A stretch of DNA of 64,000 bases from JABDBE01 sp963832245 (GTDB lineage Bacteria; Acidobacteriota; Terriglobia; Terriglobales; Acidobacteriaceae). The notes below the pieces were generated by a model. The model was not told the origin of the DNA. It ran no database searches and worked only from the letters and a program-made list of their open reading frames with translations. This document shows, piece after piece, positions 43,074 through 50,823 of this stretch. The number at the start of each line of letters is the position of its first letter. Position 1 is the stretch's first letter. Position numbers and translations under genes: made by a program. The stretch spans positions 248,001 through 312,000 of the forward strand of contig CAWHTG010000003.1 of assembly GCA_963832245.1 (NCBI GenBank). Direction: 5' to 3'.

Positions 43074-43967
43074 TCACTTCGTGGTGGCTTTGAAGCCGAC
43101 GGTTGCGCCCGTGGTCGAGGTGTACCGTCCTACCATTTCGAGCGTGTCATTGAGCCCGTCGGGTTTAGTTACATTGTTGCCTTTCGGGTCCACGACGTCA
43201 TAGTACTTGCCGGCGTGAAGCAGGAAGCCAACTTCGGCGCCGCTGGAATTGAAATAGGCGCCGGCGACGTCGCCGTTATTGTTTACGATGCGGGCAATGG
43301 TGCCGGTTGTGCTGGCGTTGGGGTCACTGACTTTCTTGAAGGTTGTTCCGTTGTAGAGAAAACTTTCATAACCTCCAGTTGAACCGATGGCAAACACGGT
43401 GATCTGGCCGCTATTGTTGATTCCCCAGGCTTCGGTACTGGTCCCCCCACTCACGTCGATGCTCTTGTACTTGGTACCTGTCTTTACAAAGCCATGCTGG
43501 AGGCCGCTGGAGTCCAAGTAGAGGCCGACAACATCGCCTTTGTCATTGATTCCGATAGCCTGGGTTCCAGTGGAATTGGGGAAGTTGATGGGAGTGAATT
43601 TTCCGGAGTCGTAGACAAAGCCTTCGTACCGACCGGTTGTGGTGTTGGTGCACCAGCCGGCTGCCGCACAGGATTTGTTGAGACCGTAGAACGCTATTGC
43701 ACCGGCGGAGAAGCCGCCACTTGTCGTGCAATTCGGATGATCGATCGACCTTAGAGTCTTGCCCAGGATCATCGCATGCTGGACGCCGTTGGCATCGACA
43801 TAGTCTCCGGCAATGGTGCCGAACTGGTTGACTGCGAAAGTGTCGGTCTCCTGCGCCGTTTTGTTGGCGTGCACATCGGAGAAGGTGAAGGTTAACGGAG
43901 GCGCCGCTGCGATACCAACGGCGACGAACATGAGAACTAGCAACGTGCCCACGATAGATTTTTTCAC
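43074..43967 (-). CDS. Exported HAF-repeat-like protein
   Basis: The start is taken as the GTG at 43967 (KKSIVGTLLVLMFVAVGIAA), with AGGAG 6 nt upstream; the ATG at 44021 lacks a ribosome site. A signal peptide is followed by about six repeats of a pattern like GINDKGDVVGLYLDSSGLQH and VNNNGDVAGAYFNSSGAEVG, as in the HAF family of extracellular proteins, which probably folds as a beta-propeller. Function unknown. Confidence 0.8.
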   Translation of the reverse strand: MKKSIVGTLLVLMFVAVGIAAAPPLTFTFSDVHANKTAQETDTFAVNQFGTIAGDYVDANGVQHAMILGKTLRSIDHPNCTTSGGFSAGAIAFYGLNKSCAAAGWCTNTTTGRYEGFVYDSGKFTPINFPNSTGTQAIGINDKGDVVGLYLDSSGLQHGFVKTGTKYKSIDVSGGTSTEAWGINNSGQITVFAIGSTGGYESFLYNGTTFKKVSDPNASTTGTIARIVNNNGDVAGAYFNSSGAEVGFLLHAGKYYDVVDPKGNNVTKPDGLNDTLEMVGRYTSTTGATVGFKATTK

Positions 43968-44240
43968 TGGTTTCTCCTGGATAAGCTCGTTAACAGTCTC
44001 GTTCACCTGGGAGCCTGGCAATTGTCTTCCCGATGACTCAACCAGTCAAGGATGAAAGGTTTTGCACTACCCTGTTGGTCAGCTTGTGCTCTATAATCGA
44101 CAGCAATCAATCTGCAGCCCCGGTTTTGGTCGCGCCTCGGCATTTTCTTTTGGAGCCCTCGTAACGTAATCAGACTTCGGACCTGGCACTTTTCGAAGTC
44201 GAAAAGATTTTGAACAAAGGTTATTGAGGCAACAAAGAAG
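43968..44240. other. Intergenic between divergent exported-protein genes
   Basis: 273 nt. No repeat of the listed families and no clear promoter was seen. Confidence 0.4.
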
Positions 44241-44927
44241 ATGAATAACATCAGGATGAAGATCGTATTGTGCGTGATGACATTCCTAGGCACCGCGGCG
44301 TGGGCTTCGCCAATTGTTTCCGCGGCCCGAAAGGTAATCCCTTCCGAAGTTCAGCAAATCATTTCGGTCGATTATCGAATTGTTAAAAACTCCGACACCG
44401 CGTTGGCCTTGAATGCGCAAGTGTTGCCGGACAATCTTAAGCCATTCGAAAGGGTCCTCAAAGGCGTTGGCATCAATCCGGACCGAGAAGGTCTAACCTT
44501 TGCGTCATTTCGCAACGGTAAGCAAGGACTGAAAACCATAGCGGTGGCTTCCGGATCGTATTCCTTTGCGGTGCTGGTCAAGAAAATGCAGCAGCAGACC
44601 CCAAGGCCAGTAAAGTATCAAAACTCCGAACTCTATCCTGCGTCCGAAGGAATGGCGATGACGTTTCTCGACGACGACGTTCTGCTGCTGGGCGAGGAGA
44701 GCGCTTTAAGAACCGCGCTCAACGCGCGAGCCGGCTCCGCTCCCGGTTTGGATTCCGATCGGCGGGTCGTCCATATGATCGAGTTCGTCGAAACCGCTCC
44801 TGTCTGGAGCGTCCTTGACCAGCAAGGCAGTCAAGATTTGCTTCTGCGGATGGAATATGTTTCGCGCGGTGCTCTTTCCCTGGGCATTCCTGATCCTGAT
44901 GATTCCAATTCCCGCGATCGTCTTTAG
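44241..44927 (+). CDS. Exported protein, C-terminus fused out of frame to an exosortase remnant
   Basis: The frame starts MNNIRMKIVLCVMTFLGTAA with a signal peptide and encodes a globular part (PSEVQQIISVDYRIVKNS, ASEGMAMTFLDDDVLLLG, RVVHMIEFVETAPVWSVLDQ). After about codon 200 (near 44840) the DNA becomes the exosortase remnant read in another frame, so the last 28 residues (EYVSRGALSLGIPDPDDS) are junk. The gene therefore looks truncated by a deletion that joined it to the exosortase. Family not recognised. Confidence 0.6.
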   Translation: MNNIRMKIVLCVMTFLGTAAWASPIVSAARKVIPSEVQQIISVDYRIVKNSDTALALNAQVLPDNLKPFERVLKGVGINPDREGLTFASFRNGKQGLKTIAVASGSYSFAVLVKKMQQQTPRPVKYQNSELYPASEGMAMTFLDDDVLLLGEESALRTALNARAGSAPGLDSDRRVVHMIEFVETAPVWSVLDQQGSQDLLLRMEYVSRGALSLGIPDPDDSNSRDRL

Positions 44928-45364
44928 CCAAATCACCCTTCCTCTTCAAATGCTGGCGTCCAGCGTTAGCAGCACTCCTGTTGCCCATCGCGGGTGTGCC
45001 CGTGCTTCGCGAAGGCAACGTCATTCACCTGCCCGCCATGACACTGGAAGTTGCAGAAGCCTGCAGCGGGGTCCGACCTCTTGTTTCCCTGGCGACTCTC
45101 GCCGTTATCTACGGACTCGTGTTCGAGACTCGTGTGTGGGTTCGCGTGGTTCTGGCACTTGCCTCGATTCCCATAGCCGTCGCGGCCAACTGCATGCGTA
45201 TCGTGGGCACCGGCTTGCTGGTGCAATACTGGGATCCGGGAAAAGCAGAAGGCTTCTTTCACGCCTTCTCTGGATGGCTGGTCTTTGTGGTCTCGCTCGC
45301 GATGCTTTTTCTCCTGCATCAGCTATTGCAAATTCGCCGCAGACAGATTGGCGGCAGACGCTAG
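44848..45364 (+). pseudogene. Exosortase C-terminal remnant
   Basis: Exosortases are membrane transpeptidases that process PEP-CTERM-type sorting signals. The first part reads in one frame (FRAVLFPWAFLILMIPIPA, IVFSQITLPLQMLAS), then one extra base near 44970 shifts it to the next (LLPIAGVPVLREGNVIHLPA). The catalytic residues remain: Cys in LEVAEACSGVRPL (45062), Arg in VAANCMRIVGTGLL (45197), His in GFFHAFSGWLVF (45260). The N-terminal membrane half is missing, replaced by the end of the preceding gene. Deletion plus frameshift make it non-functional. No PEP-CTERM substrate was noticed nearby. Confidence 0.8.
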
Positions 45365-45433
45365 CCGGGTTGGCGGGCTTCTTGATAGATACCGAGTAAG
45401 TGGCCCAAGCGTCCTGGAAACAGAACCGGGGGG

Positions 45434-45462
45434 CCCACCTTTACGTTTTTTGTAAAGGTGGG
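45434..45462. repeat. 11-bp perfect hairpin, CCCACC family
   Basis: CCCACCTTTAC (45434-45444) and GTAAAGGTGGG (45452-45462) with a 7-nt T-rich loop. It resembles the hairpin at 43002. The surrounding 45365-45849 has no credible gene; it also carries the TetR-type operator and promoter. Confidence 0.75.
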
Positions 45463-45763
45463 GGACGGGCCGAGGTCGGATGTCACAGCTTTTCTTTGCA
45501 GCCAGGTATAAGCTGGCTTTGTGTCCAACCATCCACGACGCTAGTACGGCACAAACGAGCTGCATTTCATCACCTGCAGTTGTTATCCTCGGCAATCCTG
45601 GCTGGCTAGCCCGCAACGTCGCGATCTGTTTCTGGCAGTGTTCGAGGAAGTCCGCTTCCTACAGGTTTTCACAAGTCGTGAATACCCCAAGGGGTGTTAG
45701 CGGAACCGGGCGCGGGCGTCCAAATGGCTAATTCCGCTCACTGGCCGCATATCAAATGCGACC

Positions 45764-45781
45764 TGGGACCGGTCGGTCTCA
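45764..45781 (+). promoter_or_regulatory. TetR-type operator, site 1
   Basis: TGGGACCG-GT-CGGTCTCA, an imperfect 18-bp palindrome 69 nt before the tetR start. A possible promoter (TTGTAT 45791, TATTAT 45815-45820) lies just downstream. The same motif recurs at 47023 and 48818. Confidence 0.65.
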
Positions 45782-45849
45782 TCCAAAGAGTTGTATTGTG
45801 CGGTCAGCGAGCCGTATTATCGCTGGCTTGGTATTACTAGGAGCAGAAC

Positions 45850-46470
45850 GTGCGCAAAGGCGAGCAGACTCGGCAAGACATCATTCGTAAGGCAGCGCCA
45901 ATCTTCAATCAAAAAGGATACGACGGCGCTGCACTCTCCGATCTCATGCGAGCCACTGGTCTGGAAAAAGGCGGGATTTACAGGCACTTTGACAGCAAAG
46001 AAGAGCTTGCGGGAGACGCCTTCGACCACGCTTGGAAAGTTGCAATGGATGCCCGCTTCGAAAGAACAGAAGAGATCCCGAATACCGTTGATCGTCTCAA
46101 ACAAATCGTGAGGAACTTTCGCGACCGGCGCACCGGGCTGGTGCCGGGAGGCTGCCCGCTGCTGAACACGGCTATCGATTCCGACGATGGCAATCCTCAG
46201 TTGCGAGCCAAAGCCCGCCAGGCGCTCAGTTCCTTGCTTAACCGTCTGCAATCAATTGCCGAGGAGGGGCAACGCCGAGGCGAGGTGCGTGCCGATGTCG
46301 ATTCGGCGAAATTGGCCACCTTGATTGCAAGTACGCTTGAAGGCAGCATAATGGTGAGCCGTCTGCAGAAGAAGGAAGAGCCTCGCGACCTCGCCGTCCG
46401 TCATCTGGAGGAATATCTCGAAACCAAAGTTCGTGGACGGAAATCGAAGGCCGGAGCCGACAAGTCATGA
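45850..46470 (+). CDS. TetR/AcrR-family regulator
   Basis: The 206-residue protein starts at a GTG with AGGAG 6 nt upstream. The N-terminal HTH is typical (RQDIIRKAAPIFNQKGYDGA, ALSDLMRATGLEKGGIYRHF, DSKEELAGDAF); the C-terminal ligand domain includes GGCPLLNTAIDSDDGNPQL, like the QacR/YcdC side of the family. It overlaps the thioesterase gene by 4 nt (ATGA). It probably represses its own operon through the site at 45764 and perhaps the matching sites at 47023 and 48818. Confidence 0.93.
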   Translation: MRKGEQTRQDIIRKAAPIFNQKGYDGAALSDLMRATGLEKGGIYRHFDSKEELAGDAFDHAWKVAMDARFERTEEIPNTVDRLKQIVRNFRDRRTGLVPGGCPLLNTAIDSDDGNPQLRAKARQALSSLLNRLQSIAEEGQRRGEVRADVDSAKLATLIASTLEGSIMVSRLQKKEEPRDLAVRHLEEYLETKVRGRKSKAGADKS

Positions 46471-46910
46471 GTATTCAAGAAATTCCCTCGCAAGCGGACT
46501 TCAGGGAACGCGCAAAGACGAACGACGTTCCCATTGCACGCCTGATTGGATTTGAGGCAAAAGACGTCGCTGACGGGCGGGCGACGGTCGTCTTGAAAGC
46601 CGGGCCACAGCATGCAAATCCCATGGGAACACTGCACGGCGGAATTCTTTGCGACATTGCCGATGCGGCGATGGGTATTGCGTTTGCGAGTACTCTCGGC
46701 CCAGATGAATCCTTTACTACCGTGGAATTGAAAATCAATTTCTTTCGCCCGGTCTGGCAGGCACAACTCAAAGCGGAAGGAACGGTGGTGCGGCGGGGCC
46801 ACACGGTCGGCTACGTCGAGTGCACCATCACCGACGAGGAGAACCGATTGGTCGCAAAAGCGGCTTCCACGTGTATGGTGCTTCGCGGCCAGAGAGCCGA
46901 AGGACGGTAA
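46467..46910 (+). CDS. PaaI-family hotdog thioesterase
   Basis: The 147-residue protein has the hotdog core: HANPMGTLHGGILCDIADAA (helix with the acid residue), ESFTTVELKINFFRPVWQAQ and GHTVGYVECTITDEENRLVA. PaaI-type enzymes hydrolyse aromatic or acyl-CoA thioesters. Start codon overlaps the tetR stop (ATGA), so the two are co-translated; the regulator may sense an acyl- or aryl-CoA-related ligand. Confidence 0.9.
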   Translation: MSIQEIPSQADFRERAKTNDVPIARLIGFEAKDVADGRATVVLKAGPQHANPMGTLHGGILCDIADAAMGIAFASTLGPDESFTTVELKINFFRPVWQAQLKAEGTVVRRGHTVGYVECTITDEENRLVAKAASTCMVLRGQRAEGR

Positions 46911-47350
46911 TCCTCTTACTGCTTGTTTGACGTCTGCTCCTAGAACAGCTCTCTCAGGCTAACCCTCAATAATTCATATTCTTTCGTTCGTATCCGCTGA
47001 CCAAATTTATTTTGCCTAACGCTGCGACCGCTCGGTCTCATCCGTCATCTGATCGGGCTAAGGGCCGGTTAAAGGTCGAGAGAATTGAAAATGGCCCTGG
47101 CGTGGCACAAATTTCGACGAGTGAATGCAACTTTCCATTCCACCGGCATGCAAGGTTTGCCGCCAAGAACCAGTCACGACCCTAGTTGCCGATTCATCTT
47201 CGCCTGTGATTCGTGCGCGAAGAGGATTGCGACCGCGCTGTGGCAGGGTCGCCAAGAGCGCGTGGTTGTCGGAGACTCTGATCGCGAAACGAACCGGTGG
47301 GTCCATTGATTTCAAGTTATGTGCGAAACGGTCAATGAAAGGCGGGATAT
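46911..47350. other. Intergenic region with operator and long leader
   Basis: 440 nt between the thioesterase and the exported-protein gene. It contains the second TetR-type site (47023). Open frames at 47085-47309 and 47125-47526 have no ribosome sites and were rejected. If transcription starts near the operator the leader would be about 300 nt. Confidence 0.4.
47023..47040 (+). promoter_or_regulatory. TetR-type operator, site 2
   Basis: TGCGACCG-CT-CGGTCTCA, identical to site 1 at 15 of 18 positions and with the same two-base centre spacing. It is about 310 nt before the exported-protein gene. Confidence 0.6.
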
Positions 47351-47944
47351 ATGAAGCTTGCAAAAAGAACCCTTTTCTTCCTCGCGGCTGCCACCGCGAT
47401 GCTTCTAGTCACAGAGGCGAATTTTGGACGGCCGGTTCAGGCGAGCACTCCGGTTCAAAACTCTACAACGGACGCCAGCGATACTTCGCAAGGCAAAATA
47501 GCGCGGGCGATGTCCGCCGGCCCTGATGACATTGCCAGATCAGCTCGAATTATTGACACCGATGCGGAAGGCAATACTGTAGTCCTGCGCGAGGGCAGCA
47601 ACGGTTTCACCTGTATGCCTGGAAACCCCAAGGTGATTGGGGAGCCACCCATGTGTATAGACGCTGCTTCGTTGCAGTGGTTCGCCGACGCCAAAGCCCA
47701 TAAACCCAAACCGACCAACACGGTCCCGGGTATCACTTACATGCTCGCAGGCGCTACGCAGCGGAGCGATTCCGACCCCAATGACAAAACCAGTCCGGCA
47801 ATCACCGTGGGTCCGCACTGGATGATCATGTGGCCGTTCGATCCGAAGACTACAGGACTGCCAACCACGCATAAGCCGACTGGCGCCTACATCATGTGGG
47901 CAGGATCGCCTTATGCACATCTGCATGTAATGGGGCGTCCCTGA
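47351..47944 (+). CDS. Exported protein of unknown function
   Basis: The 197-residue protein has a signal peptide (LAKRTLFFLAAATAMLLVTE). The mature part shows well-spaced motifs: DDIARSARIIDTDAEGNTVV, GFTCMPGNPKVIGEPPMCID (one cysteine pair), VPGITYMLAGATQRSDSDP, VGPHWMIMWPFDPKTTGLP and the end MWAGSPYAHLHVMGRP. I recall similar unannotated proteins in other soil bacteria but no function. It is likely part of the TetR regulon. Confidence 0.8.
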   Translation: MKLAKRTLFFLAAATAMLLVTEANFGRPVQASTPVQNSTTDASDTSQGKIARAMSAGPDDIARSARIIDTDAEGNTVVLREGSNGFTCMPGNPKVIGEPPMCIDAASLQWFADAKAHKPKPTNTVPGITYMLAGATQRSDSDPNDKTSPAITVGPHWMIMWPFDPKTTGLPTTHKPTGAYIMWAGSPYAHLHVMGRP

Positions 47945-47982
47945 AGCTTGCAAATCGTAGGCCGTACAAACGGAGAACCGAA

Positions 47983-48042
47983 ATGGCAGAAATGAAGACT
48001 TCTTGGACAATCGAGACAACTAAGGAGCAACCCCATGGGTAA
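47983..48042 (+). CDS. Possible 19-residue leader peptide overlapping the SDR start
   Basis: An ATG at 47983 with GGAG 7 nt upstream opens a 19-codon frame (MAEMKTSWTIETTKEQPHG) whose TAA (48040-48042) lies inside the SDR gene, 8 nt past its first base. The arrangement suits translational coupling, but the SDR also has its own AGGAG. Speculative. Confidence 0.35.
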   Translation: MAEMKTSWTIETTKEQPHG

Positions 48043-48784
48043 GCTGGAAGGAAAAATCTCACTCATTACTGGTGGCAATAGCGGCATTGGACTTGCAACG
48101 GCCAAGCAGTTTGTAAACGAGGGCGCGTACGTCTTCATCACGGGGCGCCGTGATCGGGAGTTGGCTGCGGCAATAAAAGAGATCGGAAGAAATGTGACCG
48201 GCGTTCGAGGAGACGTGTCGAACCTTGGCGATCTTGATCGCCTCTTCGCCCAAATCAAGCAGGAGAAGGGCAAACTCGATATTGTGTTTGCCAATGCTGG
48301 TGCTGCGAAGTTGGTTCCCTTCGGCGAGTTAACTGAGGAGCACTATAACTCGATCTTCGACATCAATGTGAAAGGCCTGCTTTTCACAGTACAGAAAGCA
48401 CTTCCGCTGCTGCCCGAGGGTGCCTCCATCATCCTGAATGCATCCATCGTCGCCAGTAAAGCGTTGGGAGCGAATAGCGTTTATAGCGCCACCAAAGCGG
48501 CCGTGCGCTCGTTCGCCCGGACATGGACGGTGGACTTAAAAAACCGCCACATTCGGGTGAACGCCGTGAGCCCAGGTTTTATCGAGACACCTGGGCTGAA
48601 AAGCCTGATGGCTTCCAGAGCCGGGGGCGAGGAGCGGGCGAAAACGATGTCCGGCAGTGTTCCGCTCGGCAGGGTCGGGACCCCCGATGACATCGCTAAG
48701 GCCGTGGTGTTTCTTGCATCCGACGACAGTAGCTACATCACCGGAATCGAATTGTTTGTGGATGGTGGTTTCGCACAAGTGTAG
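48035..48784 (+). CDS. Short-chain dehydrogenase/reductase
   Basis: The 249-residue classical SDR has the NAD(P) loop TGGNSGIG (12-19), the NAG motif at 87-89, and the catalytic Ser137, Tyr150 and Lys154 (YSATKAA). The C-terminus ITGIELFVDGGFAQV is typical. AAGGAG is 6 nt before the ATG. Arg in TGRRDRELA near the end of the second strand suggests NADP preference. Substrate unknown; genes around it share a TetR-type operator. Confidence 0.93.
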   Translation: MGKLEGKISLITGGNSGIGLATAKQFVNEGAYVFITGRRDRELAAAIKEIGRNVTGVRGDVSNLGDLDRLFAQIKQEKGKLDIVFANAGAAKLVPFGELTEEHYNSIFDINVKGLLFTVQKALPLLPEGASIILNASIVASKALGANSVYSATKAAVRSFARTWTVDLKNRHIRVNAVSPGFIETPGLKSLMASRAGGEERAKTMSGSVPLGRVGTPDDIAKAVVFLASDDSSYITGIELFVDGGFAQV

Positions 48785-48812
48785 GCCCGCTGCACGCCGC
48801 GGTGGACCTACG

Positions 48813-48840
48813 CTATGTGAGACCGAACGGTCTCACATAG
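48813..48840. promoter_or_regulatory. TetR-type operator, site 3 (28-bp palindrome)
   Basis: CTATGTGAGACCG (48813-48825) and CGGTCTCACATAG (48828-48840) are exact reverse complements with a central AA. The 18-bp core TGAGACCG-AA-CGGTCTCA matches sites 1 and 2. It lies 28 nt after the SDR stop and 63 nt before the small gene at 48903. It could act as an operator for that gene or as a hairpin ending the SDR mRNA; no T tract follows. Confidence 0.65.
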
Positions 48841-48902
48841 CATCAAATAAGACAGCAGATTTCAAGCAACTCTGTTAATGTGCGAGTGGATGGGATGATG
48901 TT

Positions 48903-49091
48903 ATGGCAAAAGTGATCGAATTTTACGCTCGAGATCTCTTTCCGACAAAGGTGAGGTCGGTACCCCGCGAGCGGCGCGGTAGAGTGATCGAATTTCACAA
49001 GGACAAGCCAACCGTAGCGGGTAAAACTACGAAGATTCGAGGACGCGATCAAGGCGACCCCATACTTGCCGCTTGGCCTGAATGTTTCTAG
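48903..49091 (+). CDS. Small conserved VIEF-motif protein
   Basis: The 62-residue protein MAKVIEFYARDLFPTKVRSV repeats its VIEF motif (GRVIEFHKDKP), separated by a basic stretch. I recall similar short KVIEFY...GKVIEF proteins scattered in Acidobacteriota, which supports a real gene. No function known. It converges on gpsA (12-nt gap). Confidence 0.6.
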   Translation: MAKVIEFYARDLFPTKVRSVPRERRGRVIEFHKDKPTVAGKTTKIRGRDQGDPILAAWPECF

Positions 49092-49102
49092 CCCTACCGC
49101 CT

Positions 49103-50122
49103 CTACATTGGCGCTTCGCTCTTGGCGCTGCGAGTCATCAGGTCGTGGATCGCATCTCGTGGCGACTTGCCCCGGTGCAGTACGGCATCGATCTGCGCGG
49201 TGATGGGCATTTCAACTCCGCGCGCACTAGCGAGTTCCACGGCCGCGTGTGTAGTGAAAACGCCTTCCGCCACCATGCCGTGCATGGCGGCGATAATCTC
49301 AGGCAGTTTCCGCCCGCGACCCAGTTCTACGCCGACACTGCGATTGCGGGAAAGGCCGCCGGTGCAGGTGAGGACTAGATCGCCCAAGCCTGCGAGTCCA
49401 GCCATCGTATCCTGACGGCCGCCACAAACTACGACCAAGCGGGTGATTTCGGCCAGGCCGCGGGTGATCAGGGCGGCGATAGAGTTGTGGCCAAGCCCGA
49501 GGCCGTCGCACACGCCAGCGGCGATGGCGATAATATTTTTCAGCGCACCCCCGAGTTCCACACCAGTCACGTCAGGGTTAGTGTAGACGCGGAAACACGG
49601 GTCACTAAATTCTCGTTGGACGGTTTCCGCCAGTCCGCTGTCGCTTGATGCGATCGTGATCGCCGTGGGATCTCCGCGCGCGACTTCTTTGGCGAAGGTT
49701 GGTCCACTCAGCGCACCGATACGGGGCTCAAAGCCGGCGTCAGAGCCGATCACCAGCGAAATCACTTCGGTCATGCGCAAAACAGAACCTTCCTCCAGAC
49801 CCTTCGTGGCAGTTACAAACAGCATGCCGGGATGGAGAAATGGGCGCATTTTCTGGAAAAGACTGCGGCAGTGTTGAGAAGGCATGACGCTCACGACGAT
49901 TTCGGCGGCACGAAGCGCGTCCTCAAGGCTGCCGGTGACGGAAACTTGGTCTGGAATGGATTGGCCCGGAAGAAAAAGCTCGTTGGTCTGGTGCGACGCA
50001 ATGGAATCGCGCACTTCTTTTTCGTGGGCCCACAACCTTACCCGGTGCGTGCCCTTTCGTCCCAGGACAATGGAAAGGCTGGTGCCCCACGCGCCAGCGC
50101 CAATGACTGCAATCTCGCTCAT
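49103..50122 (-). CDS. gpsA: NAD(P)-dependent glycerol-3-phosphate dehydrogenase GpsA
   Basis: GpsA reduces dihydroxyacetone phosphate to sn-glycerol 3-phosphate, the phospholipid backbone. From the ATG at 50122 (MSEIAVIGAGAWGTSLSIVL), with GGAG 6 nt upstream, the protein has 339 residues. Present are GAGAWGTSLS, SGPTFAKEVARGDPTAITIA, the catalytic lysine region VELGGALKNIIAIAAGVCDG and AGLGDLVLTCTGGLSRNRSV. It overlaps plsY by 4 nt, whose product uses its product. Confidence 0.95.
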   Translation of the reverse strand: MSEIAVIGAGAWGTSLSIVLGRKGTHRVRLWAHEKEVRDSIASHQTNELFLPGQSIPDQVSVTGSLEDALRAAEIVVSVMPSQHCRSLFQKMRPFLHPGMLFVTATKGLEEGSVLRMTEVISLVIGSDAGFEPRIGALSGPTFAKEVARGDPTAITIASSDSGLAETVQREFSDPCFRVYTNPDVTGVELGGALKNIIAIAAGVCDGLGLGHNSIAALITRGLAEITRLVVVCGGRQDTMAGLAGLGDLVLTCTGGLSRNRSVGVELGRGRKLPEIIAAMHGMVAEGVFTTHAAVELASARGVEMPITAQIDAVLHRGKSPRDAIHDLMTRSAKSEAPM

Positions 50123-50724
50123 CGGCGGCTCCACTGGAAGCGGGATTCAGTATGCGCGAGCAGGCGACGGATGTTTTCATGGTGCTTAACGATGATGAGG
50201 AGGGAAGCAGCAGTAATAAAAGCCAGCATTTGCGGAGCGTCGCGGTAGGGCTCTAGAATCCAGGCCAGGAGCGGGAAGAGAGCCACACTGACCATTGACG
50301 CCAAGGATACGTAGCGGAAGGCCAGAAACACCACGACGAAGATCACTAACATCACCAGAATGGTTTTAGGCGTAAGCAGAACAAAGGAGCCCAATCCCGT
50401 CGCCACTCCTTTGCCGCCTCGGAGACGGAGCCACACCGGGAACACATGACCCAGAATCGCAAAAGAGGCGGCCGCACCCAGCAAGCTATTCTGCCCTGGA
50501 AAGAGCATGCGCGTGACGGCGACGGCAGTGAGCCCCTTTAGAGCGTCAAGAACCAGGGTGAGCGCGCCTAACGCGGGCGAGGTGCGAGAAACGTTGGTTG
50601 CGCCGATGTTGCCGCTACCGGTTTGCCGCACATCCTGTCCGCGAAACGCGCGGACCAGAATGTACCCGAAGGGGATGGAGCCCAAGAGGTAGCTGTAGGC
50701 GGCGGTAAGGAGGAAAACATTCAT
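50119..50724 (-). CDS. plsY: Acyl-phosphate:glycerol-3-phosphate acyltransferase PlsY
   Basis: PlsY acylates glycerol 3-phosphate at position 1. From the ATG at 50724 (MNVFLLTAAYSYLLGSIPFG, AAGGA 6 nt upstream) the 201-residue membrane protein has the three family loops: GSIPFGYILVRAFRGQDVR with GSGNIGATNVSR, GHVFPVWLRLRGGKGVATG, and a later HHENIRRLL. The stop overlaps the gpsA start, so both are made together. Confidence 0.95.
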   Translation of the reverse strand: MNVFLLTAAYSYLLGSIPFGYILVRAFRGQDVRQTGSGNIGATNVSRTSPALGALTLVLDALKGLTAVAVTRMLFPGQNSLLGAAASFAILGHVFPVWLRLRGGKGVATGLGSFVLLTPKTILVMLVIFVVVFLAFRYVSLASMVSVALFPLLAWILEPYRDAPQMLAFITAASLLIIVKHHENIRRLLAHTESRFQWSRR

Positions 50725-50823
50725 TTGTATTCCTTGTCGGAGCGATCCTCTTTCTGACGGCAGACTTTCCAGCCACTCCGGCGAGGGCACGACACCCTCG
50801 CGACAGCCGGCAAGATGCCGGCG

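Noticed and set aside
41415..45462. CRISPR-like or integron-like array from the many hairpins
   Set aside because: Hairpins are irregularly spaced, differ in sequence and have no repeat-spacer order, integrase or cas gene nearby.
45434..45462. Rho-independent terminator of the exosortase
   Set aside because: The T run is in the loop, not after the stem, so it is listed as a repeat hairpin.
47085..47526. Two overlapping plus-strand frames before the exported-protein gene
   Set aside because: No ribosome sites, no signal peptide or family motif, and one overlaps the start of the clear gene at 47351.
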